Shown here piece after piece: positions 36,601 through 46,334 of a stretch of 64,000 bases of DNA. How positions within the stretch are numbered: position 1 is the first letter of the stretch; the number at the start of each line of letters is the position of its first letter. The notes below the pieces were generated by a model. The model was not told the origin of the DNA. It was given only the letters and a program-made list of their open reading frames with translations, and did no database searches. Location: contig JASBSU010000037.1 in assembly GCA_030148725.1 (NCBI GenBank), positions 1 to 64,000 on the forward strand. Reading direction: 5' to 3'. Origin of the DNA: Hyphomicrobium sp. (GTDB lineage: Bacteria > Pseudomonadota > Alphaproteobacteria > Rhizobiales > Hyphomicrobiaceae). A program made the translations under genes and the position numbers.

Positions 36601-38978
36601 TGCTGCTCGAGCGTCGAGATATCCGCGGCGGCAGCTATGCCGAGGCGCCGAGCCTCGAGCCGCAGGCCTCGCTCGGCGAGATCTTCAGCGCGTCGATCGA
36701 CGACATGCTCTATGCGCGCAACGTCGACGCCGACGCGGCGGCCTATGAGGCGGCTTACGATCGGCGGCTCGACGCGATCTTCGCAGCGACTGGTCAGCGC
36801 CGCGACAACCCGTTTCGGGTCGGCAGCGGTTTTGCTGCGCGCAATCCCGGCTTCGCCGACTTCAAGGGCGGCGGCTCTGTGGACCCGCACGCTGCTTTCC
36901 AGTCCTGGCTGGAAGATCTCGCCGAGCAGCAGCCGCAGTTCCGCGATGTGATCAAACCGGATCGCCCCGTGCTCGACGACGCGCTGGACCTGCAGCGCAA
37001 GTCGGTCGGGGCGGCAGCCGATACCTATGCCCGTGGCGGTCGGGGTGCCTGGCTCGCGAGCGTCGCCGGCTCCTTCGCTGGCGCCGCAGCCGATCCGCTC
37101 AACGTTGCCGCCCTTCTCGCCGGCCCGTTCGGCGAGGTGGGGCTTGGTGCGCGGGCGGTGCTGTGGAATGCCACCAAGGTCGGCGCCATCAATGCCGGCA
37201 CCGAAGTCGTTGCCTATCCGTTCGTGCGCGACTGGCGCGAAAAGGCCGGCCTCGAATACTCACTCGGCGAGCTCGCGCAGAATGCCGGCGTCGCGTTCCT
37301 GTTCGGCGCCGGCCTCGATGGCGGCGCGCGGTCGATCTATCGCGGCGTCACCGGGTTGCGTGGCGAACCCAAGCCGGCGCCGCCGCAAGGCGCCGCTGCC
37401 GATCGCGCGCTCGATGCAGCCGCAGCCGCGCTTCCCGCCGACAACGTGGTTCGCCGGGCCGCAGAAGGCGATCTAGGGGCCTTGCGCGAAGTGGCGGCGG
37501 CTACAGGTCAGGCCGACGATCCGGCCGTCAGGGGCGCGCTGCAGGCGGCCGATCTCGAGGATGGCCTGACTGTCGACGCACCGCTTGTCGATCGCGGCGA
37601 CGGCCTCTCACGACTTGCTCAAGCAATTCGCTCCGCCGTCGACGACACTGAGCCCGCGCCAGGCCGTGCCGATCCGGTCCCGCCGGATCGTGGACCCGAC
37701 CTGTCGAACGAGGCGCCGCTGCCCAAGGGCGAGGTTGGTGCCAACCAGCATGCGCGCCGCTTTGCGGTCGACGGCAAGCCGGTGGCGTTCCGCGAGGTCG
37801 ACCCGGCCAAGATCGTCGCCGACCCTGCCACGTTCCAGTTCAAGGGTGGTGGCGATGCCGCCGGCGCCACGACGCGCCTTTCCGGCGTCGAGACCTGGGA
37901 CCCGGTTGCAGCGGGGCGCGCGGTCGTGTTCGAGCGTTCGAGCGGCGAGCTCGTCATCGCTGACGGGCATCAGCGCCTGTCGCTAGCCAAGCGCTTGCTC
38001 GCCGCCGGCGCAGAGGGCGAGATCTCGCTGCCCGCGTTCGTGTTCCGTGAGGCGGACGGCTGGTCGCCGGGCGACGTGCGGGCACTGGCTGCCAAGAAGA
38101 ACCTGCAGGAAGGCTCCGGCACCACGATCGACGCGGCCAAAGTCATTCGCGATCGGCCCGACATCATCGACGCGTCTGTGCCGTTGTCGTCGGACGCGAT
38201 GCGCCAGGCGCGTTCGCTGGCGCGCCTCTCCGACGAGGCCTTCGGCAAAGTCGTCGCCGGCGTCGTGCCGCCGAACCATGCGGCCATGATCGGCGACCTG
38301 GTGCCCGACAAGGCGCTGCATTCCGGCATGGTCGACGAGCTCGTCGCCGCTGACCCCTCGAACGCCCGCGAGGCACGGTTCATCGTCTCCGAGCTGATGC
38401 AAGCGCCGATCCAGCACGAGGTGCAGCTGACGCTGCTCGGCGCCGAGACGATGGCGCGCCCGCTGCTGCGGGAACGCGCCAAGGTGCTCGATGCGGCCCT
38501 GAAGATCCTGCGCGACGACAAGCGGATCTTCGGCATGCTCGAGCGGGAGGCCGGCCGCATCGAGCGCGCCGGCAATGCGCTGCGCCGCGACGCCAATGCT
38601 TCGGCCGCCCTCGAGGCGGAGACGGTGTCGGCTGTGATCGAGCAGCTGGCGGCAAACCGTGGGCCTGTTTCCGATTGGCTGACGGAGGCGGCGCGGGACA
38701 TCGCCGGCGAGGCGCCGGTGCGCAAGGCGGCCGAGGCGTTCGCCAAGCGCGTACGCGATGCCCTGCAGAAGGATGGGCTCGCAGGCCTCGCCGCGGAGCC
38801 GCCGACGCCGCTGCGGGCCAACGGCTTCGACGACGTGACTGGCCCGGAAGCCAAGGCGCAGGTCGAAGCGCTCCAATCGCAGTTTGAAGATCCGAAGCAA
38901 GGTGCCCTGTTCGATGAGCTGAAGGAAGTGAAGCGTGAGGGCGCGATCGGCGTCATTGTCGAGGGTTGCAAGCTATGA
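36597..38978 (+). CDS. large internal virion (ejection) protein 2 with ParB/ddrB-like domain
   Basis: WDPVAAGRAVVFERSSGELVIADGHQRLSLAKRLLAAGAEGEISLPAFVFREADGWSPGDVRALAAKKNLQEGSGTTIDAAKVIRDRP resembles the ParB-superfamily DGHxR core. Confidence 0.65.
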   Translation: MMLLERRDIRGGSYAEAPSLEPQASLGEIFSASIDDMLYARNVDADAAAYEAAYDRRLDAIFAATGQRRDNPFRVGSGFAARNPGFADFKGGGSVDPHAAFQSWLEDLAEQQPQFRDVIKPDRPVLDDALDLQRKSVGAAADTYARGGRGAWLASVAGSFAGAAADPLNVAALLAGPFGEVGLGARAVLWNATKVGAINAGTEVVAYPFVRDWREKAGLEYSLGELAQNAGVAFLFGAGLDGGARSIYRGVTGLRGEPKPAPPQGAAADRALDAAAAALPADNVVRRAAEGDLGALREVAAATGQADDPAVRGALQAADLEDGLTVDAPLVDRGDGLSRLAQAIRSAVDDTEPAPGRADPVPPDRGPDLSNEAPLPKGEVGANQHARRFAVDGKPVAFREVDPAKIVADPATFQFKGGGDAAGATTRLSGVETWDPVAAGRAVVFERSSGELVIADGHQRLSLAKRLLAAGAEGEISLPAFVFREADGWSPGDVRALAAKKNLQEGSGTTIDAAKVIRDRPDIIDASVPLSSDAMRQARSLARLSDEAFGKVVAGVVPPNHAAMIGDLVPDKALHSGMVDELVAADPSNAREARFIVSELMQAPIQHEVQLTLLGAETMARPLLRERAKVLDAALKILRDDKRIFGMLEREAGRIERAGNALRRDANASAALEAETVSAVIEQLAANRGPVSDWLTEAARDIAGEAPVRKAAEAFAKRVRDALQKDGLAGLAAEPPTPLRANGFDDVTGPEAKAQVEALQSQFEDPKQGALFDELKEVKREGAIGVIVEGCKL

Positions 38979-41761
38979 GCCTGAAAGACTGCATTGCCCG
39001 TTCGCACGCGGCCGGCGAGATCACGCTCGAGGAGCGCCAGGCGCTCGAAAAGCGTCTTGGCCAGCTGACGCGCCAGATCCTCGCGCCGGCGGAGGTCAAG
39101 AAAGCGCTGGCGGCCGAGATCGAGGCCGAGGCCTTCGAGCGCCAGCGCCGCGCGCTGCTGACCGAGCAGGCGCGCGTGCGCGTCGACGCCGAGCTCGATG
39201 CGCACCGCGATCGCAAGGGGCGGGCCGACCCGGCCGAGGCGCTGCAGCTGATGCTCGAGCATCACGGCGAAGGCCGCATGCAGGACACCGAGCACCGGCG
39301 CCTGGCCATCCTCGCCGGCGCGCACGCCAAGCTCGACACGCTGCTTTACGAAATGCGCAAAGGGTGGGCGCGCGGCGATAAGCGGCGCCTCTACGGCCAG
39401 ACGCGCGCTCGCCTCGAGAACGTGGTGCGCGAGCTGTTCGGCGAGGGAACGGGCGACGCCGCCGCGGCCGCCCTCGCCAAGGCGTGGCGGGAGGTCGCCG
39501 AGGATCTGCGCCAGCGCTTCAACGCCGCCGGCGGCGCTATCGGCAAGCTCGTCGACTGGGGTCTGCCGCAGCATCACAACGCCGAGGCGCTGCTGTCGGC
39601 CGGGCGCGAGGCATGGGTCGATTACATCATGCCACTGCTCGACCCCGGTCGCATGCTGCATCCGCTGACCAAGATGGCGATGGGCGCGGACGAGCTGCGC
39701 GACAGCTTGCGCCACGTCTGGGAAACGATCACCACGGAAGGCTGGATCGATCGCGAGCCTAGCGGCGCCAGCTTCGGCAAGGGCGCGCTGTTCCGCCAGC
39801 ACGCCGACCACCGCTTCCTGATTTTCAAGGATGCCGACGCCTGGCTGAAGTACCAGCAGGACTTCGGCGAGGGCGACCCGTTCGCTGCGATGATGGGGCA
39901 CCTGTCGACGATGGCCCGCGACATCGCCTTCATGGAGCAATTCGGCCCGAACCCCGAGGCGATGTTCACCTACTTGAAGCAGCGCGTGACCAAGATGGCG
40001 GCGACGGTGAAGCCACGTGCCGCCGTGATCGACGAGAAGACGGCGCAATTGAAGTCGCTGACGGCCGAGCTCGGCAAACAGCCTGCGCGCGACGTCGAGA
40101 TCGTCGACCGCATCGGCGCCATTCACCACGAGCTCGATGCGCTGCGCTCGAAGACTTTCAGCGGCCCGACCAAGCGCGGCAAAAAGAAAATGGAGCCGCT
40201 GCACGCCAAGCTCGCCGCCCTCGAGCGTGAGCTTTCCGATTACGTGCTCGCCGGCGACATCGCGCCGACTGTGCGCCAGGCCGAGCTCAACGCCGAGATC
40301 GCGGCAGTGCTGGAAGATCTGAACGGGCTTGCGGAGGTGCCCTTTCCTGCCGACGCGCCGATGGATCGTGCGCGGCGTGCGATCGCCCGCGCCGAGGCCA
40401 AGTGGTCCGCTATGCGCGGATCTTCCAACGCGCCCGTTTCGTCGCGCGTCGCCAACGTCTTCGAGACCGTCCGCAATTTGATTGTCTCGTCGAGCCTCGG
40501 CTCGGCACAGCTGTCAGCCCTGTCCGACGTCGGCTTCCAAAAAGTGGCGCGCACCTTCACCGGCCTGCCGGCGACGTCGGTCATCGGCGAACTGGTCAAG
40601 ATGTTCGGCAAGGAGAACCGCGCCGAGGCGGTGCGCTCGTGGCTGATTGCCGACAGTGCGCTACACGTCATGCACGCGCAGTCGCGGTATCTCGGCTCGA
40701 TCAATGCCAAGGGCATCACCGGCATGCTCGCTGATCGCGTCATCCATATGCAGGGTCTCGCCGCATGGACGCAGGCCGGCAAGCACGCCTTCGGCATGGC
40801 GTTTCAGGGTGAGCTCGGCGCCCGCGTCGGGCTCGCCTTCGACAAGCTGCCCGATGCGCTGCGCATGACGCTCGAGCGCCACGGCTTCACGCCGGCCGAG
40901 TGGGACGTGATGCGCAAGGTCTCGCTCTACGAGCCGCGCACCGGCGCCACCTTCCTGCGCCCGAACGAGATCGCGCTGTCCGATCGCGGCCTCGCCGAGA
41001 AGTACATCGCGATGATCATGCGCGAGACGAAGTATGCAGTGCCTGAAGGCACCGTCGGCTCGCGCGTGGTGCTCAACCAGGGTGCCCGGCCGGGCACGCT
41101 GGTCGGCGAGATCGTGCGCAACTTCGCTCAGTTCAAAGCCTTCGGCGTCGCTGTGGCGATGTTGCAGTCTTCGCGCATAGCCCGCGAAGTCGGCGCTGGC
41201 CGGGGTGCGCGCGGTGCGCTCTACGGCGGCGCGCTGCTGATCACCGGCGGTTTGCTCGGCGGCCTCTCCATGCAGCTCAAGGCGATTGCCGCCGGGCAGG
41301 ACCCGCGCGACATGAACGACCCGAAGTTCTGGGGCGCGGCGTTGCTGCAGGGCGGCGGGCTTGGCATTTACGGCGACTTCCTGTTCGGCAACGTCAACCG
41401 GCTCGGCGGCGGCTTGTCGACGACGATTGCCGGGCCGCTCGTCGACCGCGTCAACACACTGCGCGATCTGACCATCGGCAACGTCATGCAGCAGGCCGGC
41501 GAGGAGAAAACCAACTTCGGCCGCGAGCTGTCGAACTTCCTGCGGCAGAACACGCCGGGCGGAAACCTCTGGTATCTCCGGCTCGCAGGCGAGCGCCTGG
41601 TGTTCGATCAGTTGCAGCACCTGCTCGATCCCGATGCCCGCGCCGCTTTCAGGCGCCGTGCGAGCCAGCGCAAGAAGCAGTTCGGCAACGAGTTCTGGTG
41701 GGCGCCAGGCGCGAGCGAGCCGCGCCGTGCGCCGGATCTCGGGGCCGCGATCGGGCGCTAG
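38975..41761 (+). CDS. large internal virion (ejection) protein 3
   Basis: 928 aa from ATG 38975 (ATGA overlap with the previous stop); hydrophobic glycine-rich C-terminal segments. Confidence 0.65.
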   Translation: MSLKDCIARSHAAGEITLEERQALEKRLGQLTRQILAPAEVKKALAAEIEAEAFERQRRALLTEQARVRVDAELDAHRDRKGRADPAEALQLMLEHHGEGRMQDTEHRRLAILAGAHAKLDTLLYEMRKGWARGDKRRLYGQTRARLENVVRELFGEGTGDAAAAALAKAWREVAEDLRQRFNAAGGAIGKLVDWGLPQHHNAEALLSAGREAWVDYIMPLLDPGRMLHPLTKMAMGADELRDSLRHVWETITTEGWIDREPSGASFGKGALFRQHADHRFLIFKDADAWLKYQQDFGEGDPFAAMMGHLSTMARDIAFMEQFGPNPEAMFTYLKQRVTKMAATVKPRAAVIDEKTAQLKSLTAELGKQPARDVEIVDRIGAIHHELDALRSKTFSGPTKRGKKKMEPLHAKLAALERELSDYVLAGDIAPTVRQAELNAEIAAVLEDLNGLAEVPFPADAPMDRARRAIARAEAKWSAMRGSSNAPVSSRVANVFETVRNLIVSSSLGSAQLSALSDVGFQKVARTFTGLPATSVIGELVKMFGKENRAEAVRSWLIADSALHVMHAQSRYLGSINAKGITGMLADRVIHMQGLAAWTQAGKHAFGMAFQGELGARVGLAFDKLPDALRMTLERHGFTPAEWDVMRKVSLYEPRTGATFLRPNEIALSDRGLAEKYIAMIMRETKYAVPEGTVGSRVVLNQGARPGTLVGEIVRNFAQFKAFGVAVAMLQSSRIAREVGAGRGARGALYGGALLITGGLLGGLSMQLKAIAAGQDPRDMNDPKFWGAALLQGGGLGIYGDFLFGNVNRLGGGLSTTIAGPLVDRVNTLRDLTIGNVMQQAGEEKTNFGRELSNFLRQNTPGGNLWYLRLAGERLVFDQLQHLLDPDARAAFRRRASQRKKQFGNEFWWAPGASEPRRAPDLGAAIGR

Positions 41762-41779
41762 CCTGCGGGTTTCCAGCGC
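41761..41779 (+). repeat. dispersed repeat copy C (GCCTGCGGGTTTCCAGCGC)
   Basis: 19-nt identity with 21963-21981; shares 15 nt with 25147-25161 and 45150-45164. Confidence 0.9.
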
Positions 41780-41829
41780 CCTGGCGCCCTTAGCCTTGCG
41801 GGGCATTCAGCTGCCCGGAGGCTCGCGCC

Positions 41830-43962
41830 ATGGCACTCCCGTTTTCGACCCGCATTTCGCCGATCTACACGCTGACCGCCGGGCAGGTCGGGCCTTTCAC
41901 TCAGGGCTGGCCGCTTTATGCTGCCGCGGATCTGCGGGTGCTGCGGCTGCGCGCCGGCGTCAAGGCCGTGCTCGTGCTCGATGCCGATTACTCTGTGACG
42001 GGGGCCGGCAGCGCCAGCACCGGGTTCTCGCTACTGTTGCTCGCAGGGGCGCTCGAGGGCGACAAGCTCATCATGATCGGCGCGCGCAATGTGGCGCGCA
42101 TCACGACCTACACGGCCGAGAGATCGGTCACGCCGACGTTCCTCAACCTCGACCAGAACATGACGTTCGCGCAGCTGCAGGAGATACAGCGCGAGGTCGA
42201 GCGCGCGTTCAAGACGTCGCTGTTCGACCCCGACGCCTTCGACATGGAGGGGCTGCGGCTGACGAATGTCGGTGCGGCGGTCAATCCTTCCGATGCCGTC
42301 AACTTGGGACAGATCCAGACATCGCTCGATGATGCCACTGCTGCCGCTACGGCCCTCGCCGAGGCGGCGCGGGATGACGCGCAGGATGCCAAGACCGCCG
42401 CCCTCGCCGCTGAGGCAACCGCCATCGCCGCGGCCGGCGCCGCCTCCGGTGCGCAGTCCGCAGCCGATACAGCAAAGAACGACGCGGTGACAGCCAAGAA
42501 CGACGCGCAGGCGGCCGCCGCCACAGCCGTCGCCGCCTCGAGCTTCCAGCAGTCCGGCACCGGCGCGATATCGCGATCCGTCCAGAACTATCTGCGCGAG
42601 AACGCGCTGCGCATTACCGATTTCGGAGCGATCGGCGACGACAGCACCGACAACACCGCTGCAATCGCTGCGGCGGTTCTTGCCGCGGAAACGCAGGGGA
42701 AGTCCCTCTACATTCCGGAGGGCATCTTCCGTCATGCCGGCATCGTCGTCAGCAAGTGCATCCCGATATTGGGCGCCAACGACTATCAGAGCATCCTCAG
42801 GTACACGGGCAACGGGACTGCCGTTAAGATCGCGCCGCCGAGCAACGGCTTGGCGAACCGCGGCCAGCTGCTGCAGGATTTTGGCATCGACCACACAGGC
42901 TCCGGCCTGATCGGTTTGCAGGTTCAGTTGCCGGCGTCGGCAAGCGGCTTCTATACGACGTTCCGCTGGCATCGCGTCCGCGTGACGGACTTCGCGACGC
43001 GCAGCGCCTGGCTGGACAACAGCGTCAACAACACCGACGGGTTCTTCATCGGGCAGATCGAGAAATGCTTTTTCGATAATGGCTTTGCGGGGACGAACAT
43101 CGGCGACAGCATCAAGTTCGAAGACAATCGCATTGGCGGAACGGCCCCGCTTCAACTGAGCGGTGTGTCTGGTGCGCGCGCCTTCAAGGCGACCAACAAC
43201 AACATCACGACGTCGGGCGGCGTTCAGATCTCTGGCCTGCACGGGTCTCGCTGGGACATCAACCAGATCGAGATCTTCAACACCGTCAATTATTCTGGCG
43301 CCGGCCTCGGCCAGGTGACGTTCAACAATTGCTCAGAGACGACATTCGTTCGGAACACCGTATCGAAGATCGGCACCGGCACGAAGCCGACGTACGCTAT
43401 TCTGATCGACGGCAGTTTCGACAATGCGTTCATCGACGAGTGTGAGCTCGACAAGGGTTCGGTGGCGCACATCGGTTCGGGTGCTGGCACCGGCAGTTTC
43501 TTCATCGGTGCTAAGAACAGTTATGACGTGGCGGCGGTTTTCGATATCTCGGGCGCCGTCAACGCGATCGTCGAGGCGTCGTTCAACAGAAACTATCTGA
43601 CGGCGTGGACCAGCATCGCGCGCAGCAGCGCTGCCGGCACGATCGGCGCCACCTCTGGCTCCATAACATCGGCTGCGGGGACGCTGCGCTACAAGATCAT
43701 CGGCAAAACGGCATTCTTCAGCGTCGACGTCACGGTGACGACGAATGGAACAGGGGCCGGTGCCCTGACCGTCGCGCTGCCATTCACGATCGCGAGCGCC
43801 TGCGCTTTCATTGGCAAAGAGGTCGCCGTGTCAGGATTCCCGGTCTACTCAACGGCCGGGCCTAGCAGCACCAGCCTGTTTCTGTTCAAGCTTCTCGATA
43901 ATACCTACCCGGGTGCGAATGGTCGGCAGTTCTACGTGTCCGGTTCGTGCGAGATCCAATAA
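41830..43962 (+). CDS. tail fibre/tailspike with pectate-lyase-like beta-helix
   Basis: Structural N-terminus, Ala-rich coiled coil, then LRITDFGAIGDDSTDNTAAIAAAVLAAETQGKSLYIPEGIFRH. Confidence 0.88.
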   Translation: MALPFSTRISPIYTLTAGQVGPFTQGWPLYAAADLRVLRLRAGVKAVLVLDADYSVTGAGSASTGFSLLLLAGALEGDKLIMIGARNVARITTYTAERSVTPTFLNLDQNMTFAQLQEIQREVERAFKTSLFDPDAFDMEGLRLTNVGAAVNPSDAVNLGQIQTSLDDATAAATALAEAARDDAQDAKTAALAAEATAIAAAGAASGAQSAADTAKNDAVTAKNDAQAAAATAVAASSFQQSGTGAISRSVQNYLRENALRITDFGAIGDDSTDNTAAIAAAVLAAETQGKSLYIPEGIFRHAGIVVSKCIPILGANDYQSILRYTGNGTAVKIAPPSNGLANRGQLLQDFGIDHTGSGLIGLQVQLPASASGFYTTFRWHRVRVTDFATRSAWLDNSVNNTDGFFIGQIEKCFFDNGFAGTNIGDSIKFEDNRIGGTAPLQLSGVSGARAFKATNNNITTSGGVQISGLHGSRWDINQIEIFNTVNYSGAGLGQVTFNNCSETTFVRNTVSKIGTGTKPTYAILIDGSFDNAFIDECELDKGSVAHIGSGAGTGSFFIGAKNSYDVAAVFDISGAVNAIVEASFNRNYLTAWTSIARSSAAGTIGATSGSITSAAGTLRYKIIGKTAFFSVDVTVTTNGTGAGALTVALPFTIASACAFIGKEVAVSGFPVYSTAGPSSTSLFLFKLLDNTYPGANGRQFYVSGSCEIQ

Positions 43963-45058
43963 GAACGCCGGGCATTTCAACCCAACGATACGAGATGGCC
44001 GCGAGCGGAACGAGCAGCACGACGACAAGTCCCATGGCTGCGATTTGCAGGACGGGCGAGCCTCCGACAATGCCGCTTGGGACGAGCAAATTCGCGACGG
44101 GGAAAAGCACGAGATACTGCAGCAGGTAGATGCTGAAGCTGATGCGGCCGAGCGTCTGCAAAGGCCTCCACAGCAGCGCGGCTGGTCGCACAGCAGCGAG
44201 CGCGAAAAACGTCGCCCACGCGAGCGTGAGCTTGGTCATGGTCCAATACCCTGGCAGCGCAAGCGCCAGACACGCCGCGATGACCAGGCCGAGCGCCAGC
44301 GCCCTGCGCAGCGCCGCCGACACGGGGATCAACGGAAGCAGCATTGCCGTTGCAATGCCCGGCAAAAAGAACGGCCAGATCACACTATCGGCGTTCGTGC
44401 TGAAGGCGTACGCCGCGCACGCTAGGGTGATGGCCGCCGCGATCGCAAGCGCCGGCAGGCCGAACCGCCTCTGCGCAAGTGCGAGCGGGCCGAGCGCGAT
44501 GTAGAAAGCCCACTCGTAAGCGAGGGTCCACGCAATGCCGACCAGCGCCAACATGTTGAGCGTGCGGAATTGCAGGTCCGTAGCGGGCCAAAACCCATAT
44601 AGCGCCACGGCGATCGCCTCCCGTGCTGCGTCGGCGCGCGGATAGGAGAGGCCCGACGTCCACCAAGCGGCAAAGGCCAATGCGCTTACGACGACAACTG
44701 CATACAGCGGCAGAATGCGCCGCACGCGACCGGCATAAAAGGCTGCGAGATCCAGCCGCCCCTGGAGCATGCGGCCGGCGAAAAGAAACGCCGTGAGCGC
44801 GAAGAACATCTGGACGCTGAAAATGCCGAGGTGATCGCCAAGCTGTGCCGCGCCGGCCGGAAAGCCGAGATAGTGCATGGCGTATTGGTTGACGTGACAA
44901 GCGACCACGCCGACGGCCGCGATCCCGCGGAGGCCATCCAGATGTGGCATCTCGCGCGGTGCTGGGTGCTGGCCTACCAGCCGCTCCGCCGCCGGCGTCA
45001 CTGCCACGGCCAGCAGGTAGACCGCCGCGAGGAGCACGATCTGCGTCAGAATTTCCAT
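43886..45058 (-). CDS. acyltransferase-3 family membrane protein (putative O-antigen acetylase)
   Basis: MPHLDGLRGIAAVGVVACHVNQYAMHYLG...FALTAFLFAGRML...FYAGRVRRILPLYAVVVV; multiple TMs. Confidence 0.88.
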   Translation of the reverse strand: MEILTQIVLLAAVYLLAVAVTPAAERLVGQHPAPREMPHLDGLRGIAAVGVVACHVNQYAMHYLGFPAGAAQLGDHLGIFSVQMFFALTAFLFAGRMLQGRLDLAAFYAGRVRRILPLYAVVVVSALAFAAWWTSGLSYPRADAAREAIAVALYGFWPATDLQFRTLNMLALVGIAWTLAYEWAFYIALGPLALAQRRFGLPALAIAAAITLACAAYAFSTNADSVIWPFFLPGIATAMLLPLIPVSAALRRALALGLVIAACLALALPGYWTMTKLTLAWATFFALAAVRPAALLWRPLQTLGRISFSIYLLQYLVLFPVANLLVPSGIVGGSPVLQIAAMGLVVVLLVPLAAISYRWVEMPGVLIGSRTNRTRRTADHSHPGRYYREA

Positions 45059-45148
45059 CGGTCTAGCCCCTTCACCCGCGGCGAGGCTAGCATTTCCGTT
45101 TGGCCGCCGGGCCGGTGATCCCCGCAAATCACAGCCCGCGTGCGCTCC

Positions 45149-45168
45149 CGCCTGCGGGTTTCCACTGC
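45149..45168 (+). repeat. dispersed repeat copy D (CGCCTGCGGGTTTCCACTGC)
   Basis: 20-nt identity with 25146-25165. Confidence 0.9.
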
Positions 45169-45211
45169 TTTCGAGCGCCTATTCTGCGGTCCTCTGAACG
45201 GGGGGTGACCG

Positions 45212-46066
45212 ATGTCGGCAGCACCGTGGATGCCAATCGCGTGGGAGCAGGAAGGCCAGGGGATCGAGGAGATCGGCGGCAAGGCTGCGCATGCATCCAT
45301 CCTCATGTACTTCCGCGAAAATGGCCGTGCGGAGGTGACGTCCGACGAGGTGCCCTGGTGCGCCGCTGCTTATTTCTGGTGCCTGCAGAAGGCCGGCGTC
45401 GACGTCTCCTCGATCCCGCCGAAGGACCGGTTGCTCGCTTCCTCGGCGGTGAGGCTCGGGACGCGTCTTGACGGGCCGCGCGTTGGCTGCGCGCGCATCT
45501 CGAAGCGCTTCGACACGGCCGGCAAGGTGGTCGGCCATCACGTCGCGTTCGTCACCAGCTGGACCGCGACGCGCGTCAAGTTGCTGGGCGGCAACCAGTC
45601 GAACCGGTTCTGCGAGGACGAGTTCAAGCGCAACGCCTCCGACGTCTACATCTGGCCGCCGGCGCCGGCGACGGTGAAGGAAGTTGCCGCCGTCTCGCGC
45701 ATAGCGGACGCCGCCGGCGACGTGCGCAAGGACGCAACCAAGACCGGCGTTTCGCAGGGCCTCGAGACGATGCTGCCGAAACCGCCCGAGCAGCTGCCCG
45801 GTGTCGAAACGCTGGCGAACCACGCCGGCACTTTCAAGTCGACGGTGCTGCAGCTGCAGGACTTCGCGCTGTTCTCGTGGGGCAAGGTTTGGTGGATCGC
45901 TGCGGCGCTGGCGCTGTTCTGGCTGGTGCGCATGGCGTGGAACGCCGGCTGGATCAGATGGTGGCGCACCGAGGATCACAACACGGGCAAGAGCGTGATC
46001 GCCGAGGCGCCCGCGGTGATGGACGATCCAGCGCTGTGGGAGGCTGACGATGCTGAAGCTGCTTAG
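45212..46066 (+). CDS. endolysin (CHAP/NlpC-like N-terminus, C-terminal TM)
   Basis: MSAAPWMPIAWEQEGQGIEEIGG...EVPWCAAAYFWCLQKAGVD...GHHVAFVTSWTATRVKLLGGNQSNR; TM near the C-terminus. Confidence 0.75.
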   Translation: MSAAPWMPIAWEQEGQGIEEIGGKAAHASILMYFRENGRAEVTSDEVPWCAAAYFWCLQKAGVDVSSIPPKDRLLASSAVRLGTRLDGPRVGCARISKRFDTAGKVVGHHVAFVTSWTATRVKLLGGNQSNRFCEDEFKRNASDVYIWPPAPATVKEVAAVSRIADAAGDVRKDATKTGVSQGLETMLPKPPEQLPGVETLANHAGTFKSTVLQLQDFALFSWGKVWWIAAALALFWLVRMAWNAGWIRWWRTEDHNTGKSVIAEAPAVMDDPALWEADDAEAA

Positions 46067-46334
46067 CTGGGGCGCAGATTTTGCTTTCGACGGCTGGGGC
46101 AAGTGGGCGCTCGGCGCCGGCCTCTTCGCCGCAATGTTCACCTGGTGGCAAGTCGACCGCGCGTCTCAGCGGCATGTCGGGCGGCTCGAGGAGCGCCTGG
46201 AAACTCGGAGACAGGACGATGAAGGCGTCAAGAAAGCTGATGAGGTTGGCTCCGCTTCTCGCGATCCTCGCGCTCGCGGGCTGCGGGACCCTTATGCCGG
46301 GCCTGACGTCGGGCGCGTCCCAACCGGTAACTAA
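46050..46334 (+). CDS. putative i-spanin/holin-like membrane protein
   Basis: MLKLLSWGADFAFDGWGKWALGAGLFAAMFTWWQVDRASQRHVGRLEERLET; N-terminal TM plus charged helix. Confidence 0.5.
   Translation: MLKLLSWGADFAFDGWGKWALGAGLFAAMFTWWQVDRASQRHVGRLEERLETRRQDDEGVKKADEVGSASRDPRARGLRDPYAGPDVGRVPTGN

Noticed and set aside
41830-43962. Possible diversity-generating retroelement variable region in the tail fibre
   Set aside because: No reverse transcriptase ORF and no template/variable repeat pair seen in the window.
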